The notes under the pieces are model-generated. The model was not told the origin of the DNA, made no database searches, and saw only the letters and a program-made list of their open reading frames with translations. The position numbers were made by a program, and so were the translations under genes. A DNA stretch of 64,000 bases from Saccharina japonica (taxonomy: Eukaryota; Sar; Phaeophyceae; Laminariales; Laminariaceae), in assembly GCA_008828725.1 (NCBI GenBank), contig MEHQ01004095.1:248001-312000 (forward strand), read 5' to 3'. This document shows positions 23,501-35,500 of this stretch, one piece after another (positions within the stretch are counted from its first letter, which is position 1; every line of letters begins with the position of its first letter).

Positions 23501-26500
23501 TACAGAAGTTCCGGGGCCGGGTACGGATGTCTTACACAGCTTACAGAAGTTCCGGGGCCGGGTACGGATGTCTTACACAGCTTACAGAAGTTCCGGGGCC
23601 GGGTACGGATGTCTTACACAGCTTACAGAAGTTCCGGGGCCGGGTACGGATGTCTTACACAGCTTACAGAAGTTCCGGGGCCGGGTACGGATGTCTTACA
23701 CAGCTTACAGAAGTTCCGGGGCCGGGTACGGATGTCTTACACAGCTTACAGAAGTTCCGGGGCCGGGTACGGATGTCTTACACAGCTTACAGAAGTTCCG
23801 GGGCCGGGTACGGATGTCTTACACAGCTTACAGAAGTTCCGGGGCCGGGTACGGATGTCTTACACAGCTTACAGAAGTTCCGGGGCCGGGTACGGATGTC
23901 TTACACAGCTTACAGAAGTTCCGGGGCCGGGTACGGATGTCTTACACAGCTTACAGAAGTTCCGGGGCCGGGTACGGATGTCTTACACAGCTTACAGAAG
24001 TTCCGGGTACGGGTATAAAACCCTTACAGAAGTCACAGAAGTTCTCTGTAGGGTATTTCCCGGGTAAATACCCCGGGTATGGTTCTGTAGGTACCCTACA
24101 GAACCTGACCTTGTATTTTTTCTCTTTTTTATATTTTTCTCTCTTTTTCCTGCTTCGTTTACGTATAATATGTATTAATATGTACGCTCTTTCTCTTTTT
24201 TGGTGTTGCCTCTCTTGAACGCGCGTGCGTATTCATACGTACTATAGCTCTCTCTGTTAATCTGTGGATGGCCTTTGCTTTGTTTGTACCGGTAAATACG
24301 AGGTCTTCCGCTTTTTGTTTTTGCTAATATCTTGAACGCGCGTGCGTTTCATAGGTATTACTAGTCGTATATACTCGTAGCTCTCCCTGCTGATGGGCTT
24401 TGCTTTTCTTTTCTTTTTTAGTATTTTGGGTCGCACCCCCCCCCCCCTCGTCTGCTTAACTACTTGCCTGCGGGTTTGCAAATCTGTGTATTTGTTTGTG
24501 TTTTTTCGCTTTCGTATTATTTTCTCTATTCTCGCATAAGTACAGTGTACTGTCATGCTTCGCTGCCTTTCACCTGTTCCTTCTTTTTCAATTGGATTGA
24601 TTTCATGTTTTTCCTTTTTCTTGCCGGAGGTCTGCGATGTGCTTGCTTCCGTTATTATGTGTATTGGACTGATTTATACCAGGTATTGTTATACGCGTAC
24701 TTTACTTTTAGTTTTGCCGAGATATTCTTCCACCCCAGAGTTTTTTTGAGCCGCTCATCTGCTCCTGCTCCCCCGAACATGATGCGCATATAGTTATCGC
24801 TCTGCGATGCACCTCTAATGTCTACCAGGGCGCTTGCCTGGCCAACCTCTAGGAATAGACCGGCCCTAACGAAGGCCATATTTGGAGTGCGCGCTATAAA
24901 GGCCTTTTAACGGCCCTTTGGAGCTCACCGAAGAGTTGCCAAAGGGTTCACCTGGTTTCATCTGTTGCACAAGAAACATTCAAGATAAAACCGCCATAAT
25001 AACAGGCAGCAGAACAGCCGCCCAGACACACTCACCGAGCATCGCAGCTGTGCGCACACGGAGTATCGTAAACGAGAACCACCCGAACTGCGTTTTTTTT
25101 GGCTGCCTGCCCTGTTCTGTTGCCTTGGTGTGCGTTCTGCTGCCCGTTCTCTGTGCATGTCGAGGGGCATCGAAACCGGCGACTTTTTTTGTTGTACCGA
25201 AATCACGACAAACCATCATAAATCACAAGCCAACACAGAAGACAAACAGCAGCATAGCACCAGCTGAACGTCACGAAGAGGGCCCAGCTGCACGCCGTTG
25301 CGCAGGAAGGCTATTGATAGGGACTATAATATATGTTATTCATACGTTTGTTTGTCAAGCATCTTGGAATCGCTTCTTGAGCGGGGCGACGTGAGCGGCA
25401 GAAACCTTGTATATTCGTACTGTACATTGTACATATTGCTGTTCGTCAACCCTTCCAAACGACCTATCAAATGATATATGTTCAGTATTGCAGTACGTAT
25501 CTTAGTCATCATGCTGTCAAGCTTGAACCAATGACCAGTTCCAATAGTTGGACAAAACAAATTGGGGAAAAAATGCCATGACACGAATGATGGGTCGACG
25601 AGCTGGACATTAAAGCTCTGCTGCTACTACCAGGTATTTATTATCCTGTCCGTATTCCTATTTTCTATTTTTAGCTGTGGGTGCACAGCAGTAGACCCGA
25701 ATTTTTTAAGGGCTGTTTACCGTACCTTCCTGTGTCCAGCCGTAGGAGTATTGCTGTCGGATAAAAGGACCGAACTGAAGTGTAAGATTTCGAATGCCGG
25801 TTCGATTGTCGCGAACCGAGCCGAACCGAACCGAGCCCTAAGGATATGAACCATATTAAACCGCACCGAACCGGGCCGTATGGCACGTAAATGGCGAGAT
25901 CCGACGATCCGACCCGCACCGATCCTCAAGGCTCTCAGCGGCACCGAACCGACCCGAACCGAACCGTGAGAATGGGCAAGGTGCGGTTCAGCGCCATGAA
26001 GTGATGGCTCTTCTACGATTTGAATCTTCTGGAACCGTACATATGATAAACTATTAATACGTAGAACGAAACCGCAGTTCTTCGTCGTTCATCATTGGAA
26101 CCGCTATTCAACGCCTTCCTGGTATTTGATTCGGTTTGTGATCACTTTTACTTTGACGCTCGCTCAAGCATGAACCATCTCATGGGAGGTTTTACCTTCG
26201 ACGACCTTCTGGACAAACCCAAACCGTGGTCGTACTCGTATGATATGATAGATATGATAGATATCATGATAGGTGTCATAGGTGTGTTCCCTTCGACCGC
26301 GAGGGTAGCTGCCTTCAATTTTATCGTTTTTACTTGTATACTAAGTATGGCGTTGAGCATTCCCTCTGCTCGTCGATTTTCATCGAGTTTTGCCAACTCG
26401 CGCTTTCGCACTTTGATATATGGGGAAAAAAACTCATAATAATAGCACCGAAGTACAATAAGGATACATGTATATGTGTCACGTGCTGGTGTCCTGGTCG

Positions 26501-29500
26501 TTTGCTTCGACATTTTATAACCGATATCTTCGGTTCTTACACATATAATTCTAAAGACGATACGCTCACTTGTTTTGTGCCGACGTGCCCAAAGTTTGAC
26601 CAAATGTTTTGGATAATCTGACCAATACTAGTGTACTATAAATATATCGGAATGCCGATGAATGCACGTTTTTGTCCGTGTGGTTCTCAACACCTTGCTT
26701 TGGAACGCACCGTACAAGAACAGCATTCCAACCGATCGGTAAGCATGATGAAAGCCCAGAACCAGACCGAACCGAACACACGCTGGGCTAATCCCTAGCG
26801 TTAAAAGCACGCCGCAGGCGCTTTCAGGCACATGTAGATTGGCACACCCCACGCTAAAAAGGTTGAGATGGGCACGTAGATAGGCAAACGCCTGAACTGC
26901 GGAAACGTACTCGTACCTTAAACGTAGCTATCAATTTAACGCATTTTCCTTGAACAAATGAGGCGTGCCTGAAACCTTGTGGGCGCCCCAGGGCACACCC
27001 TATACTAATGTTAAGTAGTTTTTTTTTGAAGTTGGTAAAGCCTACCTTGTAGACACTGTATCACCCCCTTTCCCCTGAAATTGGGAGGTCCAGCCTACCG
27101 GCGTTACTTTCAAGTGCCTGAAAAGTATTTTGCGCGTGCCTGTCCGTGCCTTAAGAAAGATAGGCAAGATAGGAACGAAATCGCTGTCACAGAAAACGTG
27201 GTTCAGGCATTTTTTTAAGGCATCGGAAAGCAGTAGACACGGTATCCTATGTCTGGTTTTCCCCGAATTTGGGAGTTCCGGCCTAACGGCGTTATCTTCA
27301 CGTACACGAAATGGTATTTTACGCGTGCCTGTCCGTGCCGTAGTAAAGACAGGCAAGATAGGCACGCAAGCGGTGTTTCAGGCACACCTGTTTCTGAAAA
27401 CGTGGTTCAGGCATTATGTCAGGCATGCCTTTAAAGTCTAGGGTCTACTCTGGGCCTTTTCGCTTGTTATGTATATGCCACATATGCACAAGGTATGTAC
27501 AAGGTATGTACGTACTTGTGCTGTAGACCGTAGTTTTTTTTTTATATACGTAGTTATACTGCTGGAAAAATGTGAAGTTCGGTACTACTGTGCTCGTATA
27601 TTATGTCAACTGACAGTTCGAACGAATTTGTCGATGTTGAACTCTGTAATCTGCGGCATACACTCAACACGTTGGACGCGCGTGTTGTATTATATGTACA
27701 TTGATTGGTTTATTGTGCAAAATTTAGTCCGCTGGGCCCCTTGGACAGTGCCGGAGTGACCAGGAGTGACCAGGACAACATTTTGGAGCACACCTGGTAA
27801 AATTGAGGAGATCCAACTCGGATTTAGAAGCTTGTACGCTTGTACCCTAGGAACTGTCCTGTGGTATGTTTTCCCCTAACCCCTGGCCATCCGTTGCCAC
27901 AGCCATGTGAGGAAGGCACTTTGACACCTTTGGTGATGTGCAATGTGATATTATACTATAACTTTGTAAGCTATCGAGATACTGGTATTTACCTAAAACT
28001 CTGGTATTAATATTAATAGTAGTAATATAACGATACCGTTGCCCTTGCCTGCACTGGTTTGGTCACCCTACCTCAGCGCCTACAACGTTATCGCCAAATC
28101 GCGAGGGCAGCTGCATGCCGTGTACATCATCACGGAGTATGCACAAGGCGGTGACCTGCTGAAGCTTTTACTAAGGAAGGATACGCCCCTGGGATGGAGA
28201 TTTCGTATACAGATTGCCAAGGAGGTACGAGTACGTACTTGGACCTACAGCAGCTATTATCCGAATGCGCATTATTTGCTTTCTTTGTAAAATAAAGTAT
28301 TGAAAATGGCGAACACCGTGTTGTTACCATGTGTGACGGAAATTATTCCGTCAGCCGAATATGTTATTGTGCGATGTGCAGATGTGCAGGCATTCAGCTC
28401 TTCTAGTTCGTGGTGTTCCACGGTTTACTCGTATCATATATACCCTATTAATAGTTAATATGAATAGTCATCAAACATTGTGAGAGGTGAAAGGCTAAGG
28501 CCAGTCCTGTATGTGCGTCAATTAGTCGTATGCACATAATTCGTATAATAGCTGTTTGACGCAGCCGCTGACCGACGATGTCTAACAACGAGCACCCGTT
28601 GCACTTGCGCACCTTGAAGATAGAACGCGACTATTGCATGTCTGGCGTTACCGCTCCTCTATCTTGGCTTTGTGGTGCTTTGCGAAAGTTACCAGACGTA
28701 CCGGCGAAAGAGGCAAAAACTACCGTATGTGTTCTGGGCGTCTCTAGGGACACTCTGCTTTCGCCGAAATCGAGTTTATTGTGTCGGGTACTTTCAGTTC
28801 GTCTGCGCCCCACTTTGCTGTCGGTGTGATTGCTGGTGCAGCTTTTTGATTGTCTATCTCGTTGCTCTACGGTTGGACACGTGTGGCAGGCCTACATGCC
28901 TACATGCCTACTACAATACTCCGTGCCGCCACCGCGCCAGTGTTTGCATGTATGCTACCAGTATGCTACCAGTAGTCTGCTGCACGTCAACATGTGTGTA
29001 TTACAAATAATTTATAAACACGACTGGTGCTGGATGTGTATGAGCACTGAATGTTTTGTTCTAGTCCATGGATTGGTGGGAGAAAGCTGATTGCCTCGGG
29101 TTTGCTTGCGCAGGGGGCAGAAGCGCTGGAGTACTTGCACAGCCAACAGCTGATTCACCGGGACATAAAGAGCAGCAACTTTTTATTGGATGGGGACTGG
29201 CACTGCAAGCTAAGCGACTTCGGCATGGCGCGTGAGGTGGGAAACACTTGTATGCATAATGGGAAATACGAAAAGGATTAAAAGTATTGCACGATGCACC
29301 TGCTGTAGGCGTGCCTCGGGCACCAAGCTAAACGTGCACGAGGTATATATAAGTTTGTGGACCGCTTGTATTTCATGGGATACCATACATGGTTCCTTCT
29401 GTTCGTCGAGCATGGAAAAATGTCAATCAACAACTATTAATACCAACGGTAGGTATCACAGCCGTCGATGGCAGGATTACGATTGACGACAGTGCCAAAT

Positions 29501-32500
29501 CTAGCAAAGGCAGCGCTCGTTTAGACAGTGATGTTGTCCAACACCGTACCAGGTAGCTGGTACACGACAGCCTTTGATGGAATCCACGTATACTTTTAAC
29601 GCAGTGCAAGTGTTGGTCCACATCGTTTGCGCTGTTCAACCCGCAAGCAGTTGGAGCGGTGCGTGATTTGGTTCTGCACGATTCCCGACTCTTGCCCGCG
29701 ATGATGTGTTGATTTTTGTGCGCTGTAAACCCCCTATTCAACGCGGTGTAAATTTTGGTGTTGTATGTATGATATGTTGTTGCACAGGTGTCAAGCAACG
29801 GCAAGATGACGATCTGCGGCACAGACGAGTACATGGCACCGGAAATGCTTTTTGACGAGTCCTTCAGCTACCCAGCCGATATGTTCAGCTTCGGTGAGTT
29901 TTGTGCCATGAATCCCAGTCCCTTCGCCTGCAATTGCCACGCACGGTGTTGGTTAATCAACACTGTAGCTCGCACTCGCGCCCTAAATTATGTTTGGGGT
30001 TATATCGCTCGCGGCTTCGAGAGCGTAGAGTAGGGTAAGCTTGGGGGCAACTTCGAGATTTTCCCCTGAGATTCTTGATTTCGATCGGCCATCACCGTTG
30101 ACCGCATTGAGTATGCACAATGTGTTGCCGGTTCCGTGCTCTCTGCTGCCGGCTTTAGGCACACAATGTACGCGTTTAGTATATTTGAGCAGGATTGAAC
30201 CGTGTGAAGGTCCTTATTTCGCATCGTGGCACTTGTCATTTGTAACTCGGTGCCGGGACTTTAGCACGCTTTAGGCTTCAAATATCCCCCTCTACGTGGC
30301 AGCGCTGGAGTTGTGTTGTAGCCCAGTCGGCCGTCTGTCAGAGGAATGTGAAAACAAGCAAAAAAGGAGACAGCTGAAAGGCAAAGATGATCAATCACAC
30401 CACGTTTCGACTTTGCCGTCAACTGTTGCCGCGCCCTTGTGATGATGAATCTTGGCAATTTCTGGCGATTCAGGAATGGTGCTGCTGGAACTGATCACGC
30501 GGAAGAAGATTGGCGAAAACGGTTTCGCGCGCAGAACCCCTGCCAAACTCTTCGCCCTAGAGGCAGAAGACATTCGACAAGAGTCTCCGTCGGATGCACC
30601 AGATTCCCTTCTCAACCTAGCCGCCATGTGAGTCCACCCATCGCACACGAATGAATGACTGCGAAGGTCGTGAGCATGCTTAAGATTCGCGAATCTCGCT
30701 GGCTCCCGGTCTGGAGGTTGTGGTATTGTGGGGTTGCATGCTCCTGAGCAGGGGAAGATGATGCAGCCAACAACGTGGACCGCCCCCTATGTATTGTTTA
30801 TAGTTTGTTAATTATAATTCGCGCCAGCCATAGTTCACGGCCACGGATTGTTGGACCCGTAGAACTGGTTACATTGATCCCTGCTGTGCGTGTTTCGTGC
30901 TCTTCATGGTCTGGCAGGTGCATGGAGTACGAGGCAGACGAACGACCATCAGCGGATGAGACGAGAGCGTGGTTAGAGGTGACGATATTGTCTGTGTTGT
31001 GTTCCATGGGCATGATGCAGTGTTAGGTGTTTGTTTCACGAGTTTCAACTAAGCCAGTCCACCGCCATTGATCATCCAGAGCAAGCAAAACATGCAGATC
31101 TACAACAGTAGGTAGTCACACTCGGTTTGCCGATACTCTGTCGTACTTTTGTCCAGAGTGACAAAGATGAGGATCTATGGAAACAACCCCATGATTGAGT
31201 TTGGTGTGTGTTTTGTTTTATCCTGTCGTTTCGTCTCGTCGCACGAGCTTCGTTGGGTGAGTTAATATGCGGAAGAAATATTCCGTGCGTATAACAACAC
31301 TTCAACGAAGGGCCTGTGAATCAAGGCTCTTTGTGCCAAGCTGATCAGCAAGCCAGCCTGAGTCGGGACACTGCAAACGTGTCATGTATCACGTGCTGAT
31401 CACGGCAAGTGCCCCTTTTACGTGCGGCGGACATTTTTTCCTCAGGAGCTACTCACGGAACTCCCGAACGATGCATGCGCAATACCTGACCCGCTCGACA
31501 TCCCTGCAATTATGGAGGCTGAAGACCGATTCGATAGCTCGGAGACGCCGCCCGCATCTGCCAGTGCCGGGAACGTAGGCATGGATGGTCTCCACCAGTC
31601 TCAAAATATTTCCGGTGCTGACGAGACCCGTGTTCACGCTGGCCGGGACAGGTGGGAATGCCCTTCTTTTATGTGGTTATCTAGTCAGCTTGCTCACGCG
31701 GGCAGGATGTTGTTTTTCGCCTTCCGCGTGTTGATGAACATGGTATATATGTGCTTCGACGACCAAGTGTGCAGTTGGCCCTCAGGCCCCAGTACCGTAT
31801 TAATATCACTGTCCGCTACTCCCGTTGCAAACTGGAGTGCTTTATTACGCTGTTCTCTTTCTACACTTGTGTCTAGTTCGTAGAACGCTGTTTTCCAGAC
31901 CCAGCCTACCTATATCATACGTATTTGCTGTTCTCTTTGCCTCTCGATGTCGACAACGTGTGCCGACAGAGCACAGTGGGCAGGAGACGCGGACGCTAAT
32001 TTTGGCCTCCCTTCTCCGCCAGCCATGGGTGGAGACGACCCGTCCTTCTTCTCATCTGCTCCAATACCGACTCCAGGGGGAGGGGGAGAGGAGCAGTTCG
32101 TACCGTCGAAAATGGGCTACCTGCACATCAAAAACCAGGTGCAGTAACGACTAAAGCTGCGATTTAGAAACACAGCCTTACGGTGCCAGCAATTTTCGAG
32201 CGCTACGACGGCAGCCGCTGGAATCGCCTTGCCGCCTTGCAATGAATGCCCTGCGTGCGAACAATTCGTCGCCTTCAGCGGTTCTACTGCATATCATAGA
32301 GACACAAAACAGTACGTAATACTGACGAGGATCGTCTTGGTGTGATTTCCTCCTATAAATAAATACCAACTTCGAGGCCAATGCGCTAGTCGGGGTTTTT
32401 TGCACTTCGAAGCTTTCCTAATTGTCCTTCCTTTTGGTTCCCAATGCGCACCTCGTGTGATGGTGTGACTAGGGGATCGGTTTCCGAAACTGGAAAAAGC

Positions 32501-35500
32501 GGTGGTTTGTTCTGCAAGGGGCAGAGCTGGTGTGCTACAAGGACGGTGGACACATCGAGACCGTGGGCTTGCGAGGCTGCACGATCAAGCGGGGAAAGGT
32601 CAGACAGTTTCTCACGAGAATAGCGGGTGGGCTCTACCAGTGCCTTTTGCAATTAAATGGCATGCAGCTATAGTACCATCTGTATTTGCCTGGTTGCTTT
32701 TTTCTTGGCCACGTTCTTAGGGGGGGGGGGGTATTGTTTTTTTAACGCATCCGACTGTATTGTATTTCCTACTGGCAGGTTACCTATAAAAGCGTTCACC
32801 ATCGACGAGGTTGACGAGCCCTTGCGCCCCAACTTGACCGGATTGTTTTGATCAACCAGGCTTCAAGATTCCAGATTATCAAGGTACGTGTCGAGCGGAC
32901 GGAAGTAAGTGAAGACAAGGAGGGTATCGAGGAGATGGAGCTCGCGGCTACCAACAGCCACTCTTTGGAAGCCTGGCTTTCCACGATCGAGGTCAGTTGA
33001 GGCGTGACCAATGCTGAATGGCTTTCATTGAGATCTGCGGTAGAGGGTGGGTTTTGAGGTCGCCCGGGAAAGCACCCCGTTAGGGCCCGTCTAACCGACG
33101 AACACAATATCGAAGTACGGAATATAGCATGAAAATCGATTGTCGGCCGAACATTGAGCTACCTTTGACGACTGCTCCAATTGGAAGGAAACCTCGCCTT
33201 TCATTTCGATTCAGAGTCACTCCTGGACGATATTTGTTTCCGTTACACGTTATTTTTATAAAACCGTCGGAGTCAGCGAACCAATACGCTTCCAACCACG
33301 TTTGGATGTGACGTGCTGCCTTGGCTTCCATATGCATCCCCTGCCACCGGTGCTAAACGAAATAGCGAACATATGATCAGGCGGTGCACGCCCAAAACAG
33401 GCATTTCATGCTATGGACGGGCCTGTGCACTTTTTGTTTTTATTAAAAGTGATGAGGCCAAAACTAAAACGGCGGCGCTGGTGCTGCGATGGAAAACCAC
33501 TTTCTCCTAGTGTTGCCGAGAGTGCAGCGTGAACGACAAACACCGCGCACGAAGGTTGGCCTCGTGTCGGTCTACGTGGGAGTGTGTGGACCTATTTGAC
33601 CTATTTCCCGTTGAGACTCAAATATTACTTTGAATCTAAAGTCGAATTCCGATTTGTAGATACGTACACTTTTGTTTTTCGCCGCTGTCTCTTTTATCGT
33701 TAAGACGGGCTCTTCGAGGAGAGTTGTGCTTACGCTGGAACGCTTACCCTTCTGTGACACATGCGTTGGTTGACACGGACAGAGTTCTATCGCCTACGCG
33801 GATACACAAGGAGCGACTAGCCCGGAGGATCCAGCGACGCGCCCTGTGTGCACGCCCGTGAACGGTATCTCCGATAGTATTATGGACTGGCTCTTCGACC
33901 TCGGGCTGGAGGCACTGTGGCCGAACTTCGAGGCTCACGGGTGAGTGGGACATGGAATGTCTCATGTCGGTGTTGGTGTTGTGGTCTGTTTGAGCCAATC
34001 TGACACAAGCGTCCCCCGTTCGCTGCCTGTGTTTGAAAGGTACACCGACCTTCAGAAAATCAAGCGACAAGGGCTCAAGGCATCAGATTTGGATAAACTT
34101 GACGTCAAGAACCCGCTTCACCGCAGGTGTGTGTGCCGTGTCTGCTGTGTCTGGTGTGGGTCTACGTCGTGTGGGGTATTGTCTCTACGAAACACACGTG
34201 TCGGTAACTTTGAACTGTGATTGTCTTGGTACGATACAGGGCTACATGCGGTGCATTGTCCGAGGGCGCGCTAAATGTCTCAAGACGTGCTTGGGGTAAA
34301 AGTCAGTAATTCAGTGTCAATGCCCCACAGAGGAGGCCCACCCCATACCCTTTTGTCTCTTGCGATGTATTAAATTGATCTGTAGTCCGAGCGCAGCAGT
34401 TACAGGACAGGCAATCGATAGGACAGAGCCAATAGTGTCGGACGATGTAGGAGATGGCGAAGTAGTCATCGCATACGTTTGATACACATTCTGAAATTCG
34501 GGTGTTCGCACGCTGTTGATGTCGTAGTGAGGACGCACAATAGTGGCACATGCAAGCAATGTCATAAACTTGACTACGACGCAGCCTTTGAAGTGAAAGC
34601 AGAACGTGGCTCAAAGATAAATTCACTTGCCGTAAATCGAAATTAAGCTTCCTCCCCGAATATGTACTGGTAATACAACAGCGTAACTTCGACGAACCAT
34701 CGTACAGTAGTGGTCCTGCAGTATTTCATTCGTTGTTGGTCTTGAAGACCGAGCCTCTATTAGTATCATACCAGGTACGAAGTAGTCTAGAGCGCCAGGC
34801 ATCGTAGGCATGTTACAGGCCGAGTATTTGAGGATTTGGCATGCTGCCTTGCTGTTGGCTTGTCGTGGCGTGCTATCCATCAATATTCATCATACGTAGC
34901 TTAACGCAATCTCCTGTGGTTACGTTTGGTTACGACAGGTTCTTGATCGATGTTGGGAGGTGCCCCTTCCGCACGGGGCTCAAGGTTTCCGTCGTCGGTC
35001 ACCGGTCTTTTGGGGACATCGTGATGTTCAAGGTAGTCACCGAGTGGCGGGCGTGGTACTCGAAGACAGAAAAACTCTACACAGACTTCAACAAGCTTCA
35101 CAACAAGCTACGGTGAGACCTCGTTGCGATGACGCATGGAGAAAGAGTCAGACGATTACTTGACCTTCAGATTGGAACTTGAAAAGTTGATGAAAGACGA
35201 TATGGAATTTTTATCCGTCTTGTAGTTCTGACGTATTTATATATCCCAAGTATTTAGATTGTACGGAAAAAGCAAAGTCTCGTGGTTGGCACCTGAATCG
35301 CAGGAGCTAAGTAACCAACAAATCCCTTCCGAAGATGGAGCTCAAGGAGGTCTTTCTTAATCTGCGTGAATTGTCAGCCGTTGCAATCGCCCCAAGTTTG
35401 CGTTGTTGGAATGCACCAGGTTCCAGGTATTCGATGAGTTCGCGCAAACACCAAATGTGGTACTCTGAGCACATACGTGTGCGTATACAGGTGAAATGGA

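Larger units (their letters stand above)
18117..28076. other. 9.96-kb intron of the kinase gene
   Basis: The bordering exons join in phase (…LEYIG then [10 protein letters not shown]), with a GTGAGC donor and a CTCAG acceptor and no sign of a missing kinase segment. It is therefore one intron, far longer than the others in the window. It holds a Tc1/mariner-type element, a minus-strand SINE, two TIR elements with 8-bp duplications, a 41-bp satellite, CCGAACC-rich DNA and a duplicated 187-bp unit. No nested gene was recognised. Confidence 0.8.

Noticed and set aside
23262-24218. Open frame of 318 codons with a repeated Tyr/Ser/Gly protein
   Set aside because: It is the translation of the 41-bp satellite. 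The unit has no stop in any frame and its length is not a multiple of three, so all three frames stay open automatically.
26793-27442. A complete TIR transposon with CCCTAG ends
   Set aside because: The end pairing is weak and no target duplication was found, so only the internal duplication is listed.
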